From Clusia tigrina (taxonomy: Eukaryota > Arthropoda > Insecta > Diptera > Clusiidae), in NCBI GenBank assembly GCA_920105625.2, contig OV050030.1:253177889-253241888 (forward strand): a DNA stretch of 64,000 bases, read 5' to 3'. The position numbers were made by a program, and so were the translations under genes. The notes under the pieces are model-generated. The model worked only from the letters and a program-made list of their open reading frames with translations, searched no databases and was not told the DNA's origin. Each line of letters starts with the position of its first letter. Positions within the stretch are counted from its first letter, which is position 1. Of this stretch, positions 1 to 13,900 are shown in pieces.

Positions 1-1960
1 TTGGGACTCAAGGGTAGCATAGCTTTGAGCGATAGCTTAAATTGACAAGAGGCTCGAGTACTTTATTGTTACAAAACTTCAAGGTTTTATGACGCTCCAG
101 TAAAAAGTTACAAGCATTTGTATGTTGGAAACTTTGATAGGTGTAGGACGTACCGTATGGAAGTAAGGGCCATTTGAAGTTTTATCACTGTTTCATTTGG
201 GACTCAAGGGTAGCATAGCTTTGAGCGATAGCTTAAATTGACAAGAGGCTCGAGTACTTTATTGCTACAAAACTTCAAGGTTTTATGACGCTCCAGTAAA
301 AAGTTACAAGTATTTGTATGTTGCAAACTTTGGTAGGTGTAGGACGTACCGTATAGAAGTTAGGGCCATTTGAAGTTTTATCAGTGTTTGATTTGGGACT
401 CAAGGGTAGCATAGCTTTGAGCGATAGCTTAAATTGACAAGAGGCTCGAGTACTTTATTGTTACAAAATTTCAAGGTTTTATGACGCTCCAGTAAAAAGT
501 TACAAGCATTTGTATGTTGCAAACTTTGATAGGTGTAGGACGTACCGTATAGAAGTTAGGGCCATTTGAAGTTTTGTCAGTGTTTGATTTGGGACTCAAG
601 GATAACATAGCTTTGAGCGATAGCTTAAATTGACAAGAGGCTCGAGTACTTTATTGTTACAAAATTTCAAGGTTTTATGACGCTCCAGTAAAAAGTTACA
701 AGCATTTGTCTGTTACAAACTTTGATAGGTGTAGGACGTACCGTATAGAAGTTAGGGCCATTTGAAGTTTTGTCAGTGTTTGATTTGGGACTCAAGGGTA
801 ACATAGCTTTGAGCGAAAGCTTAAATTGACAAGAGGCTCAAGTACTTTATTGTTACAAAATTTCAAGGTTTTATGACGCTCCAGTAAAAAGTTACAAGCA
901 TTTGTATGTTGCAAACTTTGATAGGTGTAGGACGTACCGTATAGAAGTTAGGGCCATTTGAAGTTTTATCAGTGTTTGATTTGGGACTCAAGGGTAGCAT
1001 AGCTTTGAGCCATAACTTAAATTGATAAGAGGCTCGAGTACTTTATTGTTACAAAATTTAAAGGTTTTATGACGCTCCAGTAAAAAGTTACAAGCATTTG
1101 TATGTTGCAAACTTTGATAGGTGTAGGGCCTACCGCACAGAAGTTAGCGCCATTTGAAGTTTTATCAATGTATGATTTGGGATTCAAGGGTAGCATAGCT
1201 TTGAGCGATAGCTTAAATTGACAAGAGGCTCGAGTACTTTATTGTTACAAAATTTCAATTTTTTATGACGCACCAGTAAAAAGTTACAAGCATTTGTATG
1301 TTGCAAACTTTGATAGGTGTAGGACGTACCGTATAGAAGTTAGGGCCATTTGAAGTTTTATCAGTGTTTGATTTGGGACTCAAGGGTAGTATAGCTTTGA
1401 GCGATAGCTTAAATTTACAAGAGGCTCGAGTACTTTATTGTTACAAAATTTCAAGCTTTTATGACGCTCCAGTAAAAAGTTAAAAGCATTTGTATGTTGC
1501 AAACTTTGATAGGTATAGGATGCACCGTATAGAAGTTCAGGCCATTTGAAGTTTTATCAGTGTTTGATTTGGGACTCAAGGGTAGCATAGCTTGGAGCGA
1601 TAGCTTAAATTGACAATAGGCTCGAGTGCTTTATTGTTACAAAATTTCAAGGTTTATTGACGCTCCAGTAAAAAGTTACAAGCATTACTATGTTGCAAAC
1701 TTTGATAGGTGTTGGACGTACCGTATAGAATTTAGGGCCATTTGAAGTTGTATCAGTGTTTGATTTGGGACTCAAGGGTAGTATAGCTTTGAGCGATTGC
1801 TTAAATTGACAAGAGGCTCGAGTACTTTATTCTTACAAAATTTCAAGGTTTTATGACGCTCCAGTAAAAAGTTACAAGCATTTGTATGTTGCAAACTTTG
1901 ATAGGTGTAGGACGTGCCGTATAGAAGTTAGGGCCATTTGAAGTTTTATCAGTGTTTGAT
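1..1960. repeat. Mixed monomers without evident higher-order order
   Basis: Ten monomers at 196 bp spacing. The first has ttggaaac and gtatgg (G-like). Those at 589 and 785 are B-like and A-like (tttgtctg; ctcaag). The one at 981 combines gataactta/attgataag (Q-like) with a W-like end (tagcgcc, tcaatgtatg). Then come X (1177), Y1 (1373), T (1569) and U (1765). Only the last three belong to the order seen immediately downstream. No segment repeats as a multi-monomer block inside this stretch. Confidence 0.8.
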
Positions 1961-3528
1961 TTGGGACTCAAGGGTAGAATAGCTTTGAGCGATAGCTTAC
2001 ATTTACAAGAGGCTCGAGTACTTTATTGTTACAAAATTTCAAGCTTTTATGACGCTCCAGTAAAAAGTTAAAAGCATTTGTATGTTGCAAACTTTGATAG
2101 GTATAGGATGCACCATATAGAAGTTCAGGCCATTTGAAGTTTTATCAGTGTTTGATTTGGGACTCAAGGGTAGCATAGCATTGAGCGATAGCTTAAATTG
2201 ACAAGAGGCTCGAGTACTTTATCGTTACAAAATTTTAAGGTTTTATGACGCTCCAGTAAAAAGTTACAAGCATTTGTATGTTGCAAACTTTGATAGGTGT
2301 ATGACGTACCGTATAGAAGTTAGGGCCATTTGAAGTTTTATCAGTGTTTGATTTGGGACTCAAGGGTAGCATAGCTTTGAGCGATAGCTTAAATTGACAA
2401 TAGGCTCGAGTGCTTTATTGTTACAAAACTTCAAGGTTTATTGACGCTCCAGTAAAAAGTTGCAAGCATTACTATGTTGCAAACTTTGATAGGTGTTGGA
2501 CGTACCCTATAGAATTTAGGGCCATTTGAAGTTGTATCAGTGTTTGATTTGGGACTCAAGGGTAGTATAGCTTTGAGCGATTGCTTAAATTGACAAGAGG
2601 CTCGAGTACTTTATTCTTACAAAATTTCAAGGTTTTATGACGCTCCAGTAAAAAGTTACAAGCATTTGTATGTTGCAAACTTTGATAGGTGTAGGACGTG
2701 CCGTATAGAAGTTAGGGCCATTTGAAGTTTTATCAGTGTTTGATTTGGGACTCAAGGGTAGAATAGCTTTGAGCGATAGCTTACATTTACAAGAGGCTCG
2801 AGTACTTTATTGTTACAAAATTTCAAGCTTTTATGACGCTCCAGTAAAAAGTTAAAAGCATTTGTATGTTGCAAACTTTGATAGGTATAGGATGCACCAT
2901 ATAGAAGTTCAGGCCATTTGAAGTTTTATCAGTGTTTGATTTGGGACTCAAGGGTAGCATAGCATTGAGCGATAGCTTAAATTGACAAGAGGCTCGAGTA
3001 CTTTATCGTTACAAAATTTTAAGGTTTTATGACGCTCCAGTAAAAAGTTACAAGCATTTGTATGTTGCAAACTTTGATAGGTGTATGACGTACCGTATAG
3101 AAGTTAGGGCCATTTGAAGTTTTATCAGTGTTTGATTTGGGACTCAAGGGTAGCATAGCTTTGAGCGATAGCTTAAATTGACAATAGGCTCGAGTGCTTT
3201 ATTGTTACAAAACTTCAAGGTTTATTGACGCTCCAGTAAAAAGTTGCAAGCATTACTATGTTGCAAACTTTGATAGGTGTTGGACGTACCCTATAGAATT
3301 TAGGGCCATTTGAAGTTGTATCAGTGTTTGATTTGGGACTCAAGGGTAGTATAGCTTTGAGCGATTGCTTAAATTGACAAGAGGCTCGAGTACTTTATTC
3401 TTACAAAATTTCAAGGTTTTATGACGCTCCAGTAAAAAGTTACAAGCATTTATATGTTGCAAACTTTGATAGGTGTAGGACGTAACATGTAGAAGTTAGG
3501 GCCATTTTAAGTTTTATCAGTGTTTGAT
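1961..3528. repeat. Tetramer HOR of 784 bp, two tandem copies (Y1-D-T-U)
   Basis: Monomers at 1961, 2157, 2353 and 2549 are repeated in order at 2745, 2941, 3137 and 3333. Both copies share private variants: gtagaatag and cttacattt in Y1, accatatag in Y1, gcattgagc and gtgtatgacg in D, and gttgcaagc and accctatag in T. The fourth monomer differs at its end (gacgtgccg at about 2695; gacgtaacatgtag at about 3480), so the second copy leaves the repeat within U. The near identity implies a recent unequal exchange or replication slippage of exactly four monomers. Confidence 0.9.
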
Positions 3529-5872
3529 TTGGGACTCAAGGGTAACATAGCTTTGAGCAATAGCTTAAATTGACAAGAGGCTCGAGTACTTTATTGTTAC
3601 AAAATTTCAAGGTTTTATGGCTCTCCAGTAAAAATTTACAAGCATTTGTATGTTGCAAATTTTGATAAGTGTAGGACGTAGCGTATAAAAGTTAGCACCA
3701 TTTGAAGTTTTATCAGTGTTTGATTTGGGACTCAAGGGTAGCATAGCTTTGAGCGATAGATTAAATTGACAAGAGGGTCGAGAAGTTTATTGTTACAAAA
3801 TTTCCAGGTTTTATGACGCTCCAGTAAAAAGTTACAAGTTGTATGTTGCAAACTTTGATAGGTGTAGGGCGTACCGTACAGAAGTTAGCGCCATTTGAAG
3901 TTTTATCAATGTATGATTTGGGACTCAAGGGTAGCATAGCTTTGAGCGATAGCTTAAATTGACAAGAGGCTCGATTACTTTATTGTTACAAAATTTCAAG
4001 GTTTTATGACGCACCCGTAAAAAGTTACAAGCATTTGTATGTTGCAAACTTTGATAGGTGTAGGACGTACCGTATAGAAGTTAGGGCCATTTGAAGTTTT
4101 ATCAGTGTTTGATTTGGGACTCAAGGGTAGCATAGCTTTGAGCGATAGCTTAAATTTACAAGAGGCTCGAGTACTTTATTGTTACAAAATTTCCAGGTTT
4201 TATGACGTTCCAGTAAAAAGTTACAAGCATTTGTATGTTGCAAACTTTGATAGTTATAGGATGCACCGTATAGAAGTTAGGGCCATTTGAAGTTTTATCA
4301 ATGTATGATTTGGGACTCAAGGGTAGCATAGCTTTGAGCGATAGCTTAAATTAACAAGAGGCTAGAGTACTTTATTGTTACAAAATTTTAAGGTTTTATG
4401 ACGCTCCAGGAAAAAGTTACAAGCATTTGTATGTTGCAAACTTTGATAGGTGTAGGACGTACCGTATAGAAGTTAGGGCCATTTGAAGTTTTATCAGTGT
4501 TTGGTTTGGGACTCAAGGGTAGCATAGCTTTGAGCGATAGCTTAAATTTACAATAGGCTCGAGTGCTTTATTGTTACAAAATTTCAAGGTTTATTGACGC
4601 TCCAGTAAAAAGTTACAAGCATTACTATGTAGCAAACTTTGATAGGTGTTGGACGTACCGTATAGAATTTAGGGCCATTTGAAGTTGTATCAGTGTTTGA
4701 TTTGGGACTCAAGGGTAGTATAGCTTTGAGCGATTGCTTAAATTGACAAGAGGCTCGAGTACTTTATTCTTACAAAATTTCAAGGTTTTATGACGCTCCA
4801 GTAAAAAGTTACAAGCATTTGTATGTTGCAAACTTTGATAGGTATAGGACGTAACATGTAGAAGTTAGGGCCATTTCAAGTTTTATCAGTGTTTGATTTG
4901 GGACTCAAGCATAGCTTTGAGCAATAGCTTAAATTGACAAGAGGCTCGAGTACTTTATTGTTACAAAATTTCAAGGTTTTATGGCTCTCCAGTAAAAATT
5001 TACAAGCATTTGTATGTTGCAAATTTTGATAAGTGTAGGACGTAGCGTATAAAAGTTAGGACCATTTGAAGTTTTATCAGTGTTTGATTTGGGACTCAAG
5101 GGTAGCATAGCTTTGAGCGATAGCTTAAATTTACAAGAGGCTCGAGTACTTTATTGTTACAAAATTTCAAGCTTTTATGACGCTCCAGTAAAAAGTTAAA
5201 AGCATTTGTATGTTGCAAACTTTGATAGGTATAGGATGCACCGTATAGAAGTTCAGGCCATTTGAAGTTTTATCAGTGTTTGATTTGGGACTCAAGGGTA
5301 GCATAGCTTTGAGCGATAGCTTAAATTGACAATAGGCTCGAGTGCTTTATTGTTACAAAATTTCAAGGTTTATTGACGCTCCAGTAAAAAGTTACAAGCA
5401 TTACTATGTTGCAAACTTTGATAGGTGTTGGACGTACCGTATAGAATTTAGGGCCATTTGAAGTTGTATCAGTGTTTGATTTGGGACTCAAGGGTAGTAT
5501 AGCTTTGAGCGATTGCTTAAATTGACAAGAGGCTCGAGTACTTTATTCTTACAAAATTTCAAGGTTTTATGACGCTCCAGTAAAAAGTTACAAGCATTTG
5601 TATGTTGCAAACTTTGATAGGTGTAGGACGTGCCGTATAGAAGTTAGGGCCATTTGAAGTTTTATCAGTGTTTGATTTGAGACTCAAGGGTAGCATAGCT
5701 TTGAGCGATAGCTTAAATTTACAAGAGGCTCGAGTACTTTATTGTTACAAAATTTCAAGCTTTTATGACGCTCCAGTAAAAAGTTAAAAGCATTTGTATG
5801 TTGCAAACTTTGATAGGTATAGGATGCACCGTATAGAAGTTCAGGCCATTTGAAGTTTTATCAGTGTTTGAT
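3529..5872. repeat. 12-monomer block V-W-X-Y-R-T-U-V-Y1-T-U-Y1 (copy 1)
   Basis: Monomer starts are 3529, 3725, 3918, 4114, 4310, 4506, 4702, 4898, 5089, 5285, 5481 and 5677. The same order, with shared variants (cacccg in X, gatagttatagg in Y, caggaaaaag in R, gagactc in the last Y1), recurs at 7245-9597. This copy carries two private deletions: 3 bp in W after 3838 and 5 bp in the second V after 4909. It is followed by D-T-U (5873-6460), as is the related block ending at 10969. Confidence 0.85.
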
Positions 5873-7244
5873 TTGGGACTCAAGGGTAGCATAGCATTGA
5901 GCGATAGCTTAAATTGACAAGAGGCTCGAGTACTTTATCGTTACAAAATTTTAAGGTTTTATGACGCTCCAGTAAAAAGTTACAAGCATTTGTATGTTGC
6001 AAACTTTGATAGGTGTATGACGTACCGTATAGAAGTTAGGGCCATTTGAAGTTTTATCAGTGTTTGATTTGGGACTCAAGGGTAGCATAGCTTTGAGCGA
6101 TAGCTTAAATTGACAATAAGCTCGAGTGCTTTATTGTTACAAAACTTCAAGGTTTATTGACGCTCCAGTAAAAAGTTACAAGCATTACTATGTTGCAAAC
6201 TTTGATAGGTGTTGGACGTACCGTATAGAATTTAGGGCCATTTGAAGTTGTATCAGTGTTTGATTTGGGACTCAAGGGTAGTATAGCTTTGAGCGATTGC
6301 TTAAATTGACAAGAGGCTCGAGTACTTTATTCTTACAAAATTTCAAGGTTTTATGACGCTCCAGTAAAAAGTTACAAGCATTTATATGTTGCAAACTTTG
6401 ATAGGTGTAGGACGTACCGTATAGAAGTTAGGGCCATTTGAAGTTTTATCAGTGTTTGATTTGGGACTCAAGGGTAGCATAGCTTTGAGCAATAGCTTAA
6501 ATTGACAAGAGGCTCGAGTACTTTATTGTTACAAAATTTCAAGGTTTTATGGCTCTCCAGTAAAAATTTACAAGCATTTGTATGTTGCAAACTTTGATAG
6601 GTATAGGATGCACCGTATAGAAGTTCGAGCCATTTGAAGTTTTATCAGTGTTTGATTTGGGACTCAAGGGTAGCATAGCATTGAGCGATAGCTTAAATTG
6701 ACAAGAGGCTCGAGTACTTTATCGTTACAAAATTTTAAGGTTTTATGACGCTCCAGTAAAAAGTTACAAGCATTTGTATGTTGCAAACTTTGATAGGTGT
6801 ATGACGTACCGTATAGAAGTTAGGGCCATTTGAAGTTTTATCAGTGTTTGATTTGGGACTCAAGGGTAGCATAGCTTTGAGCGATAGCTTAAATTGACAA
6901 TAGGCTCGAGTGCTTTATTGTTACAAAACTTCAAGGTTTATTGACGCTCCAGTAAAAAGTTACAAGCATTACTATGTTGCAAACTTTGATAGGTGTTGGA
7001 CGTACCATATAGAATTTAGGGCCATTTGAAGTTGTATCAGTGTTTGATTTGGGACTCAAGGGTAGTATAGCTTTGAGCGATTGCTTAAATTGACAAGAGG
7101 CTCGAGTACTTTATTCTTACAAAATTTCAAGGTTTTATGACGCTCCAGTAAAAAGTTACAAGCATTTATATGTTGCAAACTTTGATAGGTGTAGGACGTA
7201 CCGTATAGAAGTTAGGGCCATTTGAAGTTTTATCAGTGTTTGAT
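5873..7244. repeat. D-T-U, V/Y1 chimera, D-T-U: a partial tandem duplication
   Basis: D-T-U at 5873, 6069 and 6265 is repeated at 6657, 6853 and 7049, an offset of 784 bp. The copies are separated by a single chimeric monomer at 6461. This begins as V (gagcaatag, ggctctcc, aaaaattta) and ends as Y1 (ggtataggatgcacc). The chimera marks the exchange point that created the duplication. Confidence 0.85.
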
Positions 7245-9597
7245 TTGGGACTCAAGGGTAGCATAGCTTTGAGCAATAGCTTAAATTGACAAGAGGCTCG
7301 AGTACTTTATTGTTACAAAATTTCAAGGTTTTATGGCTCTCCAGTAAAAATTTACAAGCATTTTGTATGTTGCAAACTTTGATAAGTGTAGGACGTAGCG
7401 TATAAAAGTTAGCACCATTTGAAGTTTTATCAGTGTTTGATTTGGGACTCAAGGGTAGCATAGCTTTGAGCGATAGATTAAATTGACAAGAGGGTCGAGA
7501 AGTTTATTGTTACAAAATTTCCAGGTTTTATGACGCTCCAGTAAAAAGTTACAAGCATTTGTATGTTGCAAACTTTGATAGGTGTAGGGCGTACCGTACA
7601 GAAGTTAGCGCCATTTGAAGTTTTATCAATGTATGATTTGGGACTCAAGGGTAGCATAGCTTTGAGCGATAGCTTAAATTGACAAGAGGCTCGAGTACTT
7701 TATTGTTACAAAATTTCAAGGTTTTATGACGCACCCGTAAAAAGTTACAAGCATTTGTATGTTGCAAACTTTGATAGGTGTAGGACGTACCATATAGAAG
7801 TTAGGGCCATTTGAAGTTTTATCAGTGTTTGATTTGGGACTCAAGGGTAGCATAGCTTTGAGCGATAGCTTAAATTTACAAGAGGCTCGAGTACTTTATT
7901 GTTACAAAATTTCCAGGTTTTATGACATTCCAGTAAAAAGTTACAAGCATTTGTATGTTGCAAACTTTGATAGTTATAGGATGCACCGTATAGAAGTTAG
8001 GGCCATTTGAAGTTTTATCAATGTATGATTTGGGACTCAAGGGTAGCATAGCTTTGAGCGATAGCTTAAATTAACAAGAGGCTCGAGTACTTTATTGTTA
8101 CAAAATTTTAAGGTTTTATGACGCTCCAGGAAAAAGTTACAAGCATTTGTATGTTGCAAACTTTGATAGGTGTAGGACGTACCGTATAGAAGTTAGGGCC
8201 ATTTGAAGTTTTATCAGTGTTTGATTTGGGACTCAAGGGTAGCATAGCTTTGAGCGATAGCTTAAATTGACAATAGGCTCGAGTGCTTTATTGTTACAAA
8301 ATTTCAAGGTTTATTGACGCTCCAGTAAAAAGTTACAAGCATTAATATGTAGCAAACTTTGATAGGTGTTGGACGTACCGTATAGAATTTAGGGCCATTT
8401 GAAGTTGTATCAGTGTTTGATTTGGGACTCAAGGGTAGTATAGCTTTGAGCGATTGCTTAAATTGACAAGAGGCTCGAGTACTTTATTCTTACAAAATTT
8501 CAAGGTTTTATGACGCTCCAGTAAAAAGTTACAAGCATTTGTATGTTGCAAACTTTGATAGGTATAGGACGTAACATGTAGAAGTTAGGGCCATTTTAAG
8601 TTTTATCAGTGTTTGATTTGGGACTCAAGGGTAGCATAGCTTTGAGCAATAGCTTAAATTGACAAGAGGCTCGAGTACTTTATTGTTACAAAATTTCAAG
8701 GTTTTATGGCTCTCCAGTAAAAATTTACAAGCATTTGTATGTTGCAAATTTTGATAAGTGTAGGACGTAGCGTATAAAAGTTAGGACCATTTGAAGTTTT
8801 ATCAGTGTTTGATTTGGGACTCAAGGGTAGCATAGCTTTGAGCGATAGCTTAAATTTACAAGAGGCTCGAGTACTTTATTGTTACAAAATTTCAAGCTTT
8901 TATGACGCTCCAGTAAAAAGTTAAAAGCATTTGTATGTTGCAAACTTTGATAGGTATAGGATGCACCGTATAGAAGTTCAGGCCATTTGAAGTTTTATCA
9001 GTGTTTGATTTGGGACTCAAGGGTAGCATGGCTTTGAGCGATAGCTTAAATTGACAATAGGCTCGAGTGCTTTATTGTTACAAAATTTCAAGGTTTATTG
9101 ACGCTCCAGTAAAAAGTTACAAGCATTACTATGTTGCAAACTTTGATAGGTGTTGGACGTACCGTATAGAATTTAGGGCCATTTGAAGTTGTATCAGTGT
9201 TTGATTTGGGACTCAAGGGTAGTATAGCTTTGAGCGATTGCTTAAATTGACAAGAGGCTCGAGTACTTTATTCTTACAAAATTTCAAGGTTTTATGACGC
9301 TCCAGTAAAAAGTTACAAGCATTTGTATGTTGCAAACTTTGATAGGTGTAGGACGTGCCGTATAGAAGTTAGGGCCATTTGAAGTTTTATCAGTGTTTGA
9401 TTTGAGACTCAAGGGTAGCATAGCTTTGAGCGATAGCTTAAATTTACAAGAGGCTCGAGTACTTTATTGTTACAAAATTTCAAGCTTTTATGACGCTCCA
9501 GTAAAAAGTTAAAAGCATTTGTATGTTGCAAACTTTGATAGGTATTGGATGCACCGTATAGAAGTTTAGGCCATTTGAAGTTTTATCAGTGTTTGAT
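7245..9597. repeat. 12-monomer block V-W-X-Y-R-T-U-V-Y1-T-U-Y1 (copy 2)
   Basis: This is the second copy of the block at 3529-5872, displaced by about 3.7 kb. It keeps the full-length W and second V that carry deletions in copy 1. It has its own one-base insertion in the first V (cattttgtatg, about 7362), so W starts at 7442. Its T at 8226 has cattaatatgtagc, which ties it to the T at 9598 in the adjoining duplication. Confidence 0.85.
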
Positions 9598-10969
9598 TTG
9601 GGACTCAAGGGTAGCATAGCTTTGAGCGATAGCTTAAATTGACAATAGGCTCGAGTGCTTTATTGTTACAAAATTTCAAGGTTTATTGACGCTCCAGTAA
9701 AAAGTTACAAGCATTAATATGTAGCAAACTTTGATAGGTGTTGGACGTACCGTATAGAATTTAGGGCCATTTGAAGTTGTATCAGTGTTTGATTTGGGAC
9801 TCAAGGGTAGTATAGCTTTGAGCGATTGCTTAAATTGACAAGAGGCTCGAGTACTTTATTCTTACAAAATTTCAAGGTTTTATGACGCTCCAGTAAAAAG
9901 TTACAAGCATTTGTATGTTGCAAACTTTGATAGGTATAGGACGTAACATGTAGAAGTTAGGGCCATTTTAAGTTTTATCAGTGTTTGATTTGGGACTCAA
10001 GGGTAGCATAGCTTTGAGCAATAGCTTAAATTGACAAGAGGCTCGAGTACTTTATTGTTACAAAATTTCAAGGTTTTATGGCTCTCCAGTAAAAATTTAC
10101 AAGCATTTGTATGTTGCAAATTTTGATAAGTGTAGGACGTAGCGTATAAAAGTTAGGACCATTTGAAGTTTTATCAGTGTTTGATTTGGGACTCAAGGGT
10201 AGCATAGCTTTGAGCGATAGCTTAAATTTACAAGAGGCTCGAGTACTTTATTGTTACAAAATTTCAAGCTTTTATGACGCTCCAGTAAAAAGTTAAAAGC
10301 ATTTGTATGTTGCAAACTTTGATAGGTATAGGATGCACCGTATAGAAGTTCAGGCCATTTGAAGTTTTATCAGTGTTTGATTTGGGACTCAAGGGTAGCA
10401 TGGCTTTGAGCGATAGCTTAAATTGACAATAGGCTCGAGTGCTTTATTGTTACAAAATTTCAAGGTTTATTGACGCTCCAGTAAAAAGTTACAAGCATTA
10501 CTATGTTGCAAACTTTGATAGGTGTTGGACATACCGTATAGAATTTAGGGCCATTTGAAGTTGTATCAGTGTTTGATTTGGGACTCAAGGGTAGTATAGC
10601 TTTGAGCGATTGCTTAAATTGACAAGAGGCTCGAGTACTTTATTCTTACAAAATTTCAAGGTTTTATGACGCTCCAGTAAAAAGTTACAAGCATTTGTAT
10701 GTTGCAAACTTTGATAGGTGTAGGACGTGCCGTATAGAAGTTAGGGCCATTTGAAGTTTTATCAGTGTTTGATTTGAGACTCAAGGGTAGCATAGCTTTG
10801 AGCGATGGCTTAAATTTACAAGAGGCTCGAGTACTTTATTGTTACAAAATTTCAAGCTTTTATGACGCTCCAGTAAAAAGTTAAAAGCATTTGTATGTTG
10901 CAAACTTTGATAGGTATAGGATGCACCGTATAGAAGTTCAGGCCATTTGAAGTTTTATCAGTGTTTGAT
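8226..10969. repeat. Heptamer tandem duplication of 1,372 bp, two copies (T-U-V-Y1-T-U-Y1)
   Basis: Copy 1 spans 8226-9597 and copy 2 spans 9598-10969, an offset of exactly 7 x 196 bp. Shared private variants are cattaatatgtagc in the first T, ggtataggacgtaacatg in the first U, gtagcatggc in the second T and gagactc in the last Y1. Copy-specific changes are few (for example gacatacc in T near 10530, gatggc in Y1 near 10805, ggtattgg near 9541). This duplication overlaps the last seven monomers of the 12-monomer block, so it arose after that block was copied. Confidence 0.9.
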
Positions 10970-13900
10970 TTGGGACTCAAGGGTAGCATAGCATTGAGCG
11001 ATACCTTAAATTGACAAGAGGCTCGAGTACTTTATCGTTACAAAATTTTAAGGTTTTATGACGCTCCAGTAAAAAGTTACAAGCATTTGTATGTTGCAAA
11101 CTTTGATAGGTGTATGACGTACCGTATAGAAGTTAGGGCCATTTGAAGTTTTATCAGTGTTTGATTTGGGACTCAAGGGTAGCATAGCTTTGAGCGATAG
11201 CTTAAATTGACAATAGGCTCGAGTGCTTTATTGTTACAAAACTTCAAGGTTTATTGACGCTCCAGTAAAAAGTTACAAGCATTACTATGTTGCAAACTTT
11301 GATAGGTGTTGGACGTACCGTATAGAATTTAGGGCCATTTGAAGTTGTATCAGTGTTTGATTTGGGACTCAAGGGTAGTATAGCTTTGAGCGATTGCTTA
11401 AATTGACAAGAGGCTCGAGTACTTTATTCTTACAAAATTTCAAGGTTTTATGACGCTCCAGTAAAAAGTTACAAGCATTTATATGTTGCAAACTTAGATA
11501 GGTGTAGGACGTAACATGTAGAAGTTAGGGCCATTTTAAGTTTTATCAGTGTTTGATTTGGGACTCAAGGGTAGCATAGCTTTGAGCAATAGCTTAAATT
11601 GACAAGAGGCTCGAGTACTTTATTGTTACAAAATTTCAAGGTTTTATGGCTCTCCAGTAAAAATTTACAAGCATTTGTATGTTGCAAATTTTGATAAGTG
11701 TAGGACGTAGCGTATAAAAGTTAGCACCATTTGAAGTTTTATCAGTGTTTGATTTGGGACTCAAGGGTAGCATAGCTTTGAGCGATAGATTAAATTGACA
11801 AGAGGGTCGAGAAGTTTATTGTTACAAAATTTCCAGGTTTTATGACGCTCCAGTAAAAAGTTACAAGCATTTGTATGTTGCAAACTTTGATAGGTGTAGG
11901 GCGTACCGTACAGAAGTTAGCGCCATTTGAAGTTTTATCAATGTATGATTTGGGACTCAAGGGTAGCATAGCTTTGAGCGATAGCTTAAATTGACAAGAG
12001 GCTCGAGTACTTTATTGTTACAAAATTTCAAGGTTTTATGACGCACCCGTAAAAAGTTACAAGCATTTGTATGTTGCAAACTTTGATAGGTGTAGGACGT
12101 ACCGTATAGAAGTTAGGGCCATTTGAAGTTTTATCAGTGTTTGATTTGGGACTCAAGGGTAGCATAGCATTGAGCGATAGCTTAAATTTACAAGAGGCTC
12201 GAGTACTTTATTGTTACAAAATTTCCAGGTTTTATGACGTTCCAGTAAAAAGTTACAAGCATTTGTATGTTGCAAACTTTGATAGTTATAGGATGCACCG
12301 TATAGAAGTTAGGGCCATTTGAAGTTTTATCAATGTATGATTTGGGACTCAAGGGTAGCATAGCTTTGAGCGATAACTTAAATTAACAAGAGGCTCGAGT
12401 ACTTTATTGTTACAAAATTTTAAGGTTTTATGACGCTCCAGGAAAAAGTTACAAGCATTTGTATGTTGCAAACTTTGATAGGTGTAGGACGTACCGTATA
12501 GAAGTTAGGGCCATTTGAAGTTTTATCAGTGTTTGATTTGGGACTCAAGGGTAGCATAGCTTTGAGCGATAGCTTAAATTGACAATAGGCTCGAGTGCTT
12601 TATTGTTACAAAATTTCAAGGTTTATTGACGCTCCAGTAAAAAGTTACAAGCATTACTATGTTGCAAACTTCGATAGGTGTGGGACGTACCGTAAAGAAT
12701 TTAGGGCCATTTGAAGTTGTATCAGTGTTTGATTTGGGACTCAAGGGTAGCATAGCTTTGAGCGATAGCTTAAATTGACAAGAGGCTCGAGTACTTTATT
12801 GTTACAAAATTGCAAGGTTTTATGACGCTCCAGTAAAAAGTTACAAGCATTTTTATGTTGGAAACTTTGATAGGTGTAGGACGTACCGTATGGAAGTTAG
12901 GGCCATTTGAAGTTTTATCAGTGTTTGAATTGGGACTCAAGGGTAGCATAGCATTGAGCGATAGCTTAAATTGACAAGAGGCTCGAGTACTTTATCGTTA
13001 CAAAATTTTAAGGTTTTATGACGCTCCAGTAAAAAGTTACAAGCATTTGTATGTTGCAAACTTTGATAGGTGTATGACGTACCGTATAGAAGTTAGGGCC
13101 ATTTGAAGTTTTATCAGTGTTTGATTTGGGACTCAAGGGTAGCATAGCTTTGAGCGATAGCTTAAATTGACAATAGGCTCGAGTGCTTTATTGTTACAAA
13201 ACTTCAAGGTTTATTGACGCTCCAGTAAAAAGTTACAAGCATTACTATGTTGCAAACTTTGATAGGTGTTGGACGTACCGTATAGAATTTAGGGCCATTT
13301 GAAGTTGTATCAGTGTTTGATTTGGGACTCAAGGGTAGTATAGCTTTGAGCGATTGCTTAAATTGACAAGAGGCTCGAGTACTTTATTCTTACAAAATTT
13401 CAAGGTTTTATGACGCTCCAGTAAAAAGTTACAAGCATTTATATGTTGCAAACTTAGATAGGTGTAGGACGTAACATGTAGAAGTTAGGGCCATTTTAAG
13501 TTTTATCAGTGTTTGATTTGGGACTCAAGGGTAGCATAGCTTTGAGCAATAGCTTAAATTGACAAGAGGCTCGAGTACTTTATTGTTACAAAATTTCAAG
13601 GTTTTATGGCTCTCCAGTAAAAATTTACAAGCATTTGTATGTTGCAAATTTTGATAAGTGTAGGACGTAGCGTATAAAAGTTAGCACCATTTGAAGTTTT
13701 ATCAGTGTTTGATTTGGGACTCAAGGGTAGCATAGCTTTGAGCGATAGATTAAATTGACAAGAGGGTCGAGAAGTTTATTGTTACAAAATTTCCAGGTTT
13801 TATGACGCTCCAGTAAAAAGTTACAAGCATTTGTATGTTGCAAACTTTGATAGGTGTAGGGCGTACCGTACAGAAGTTAGCGCCATTTGAAGTTTTATCA

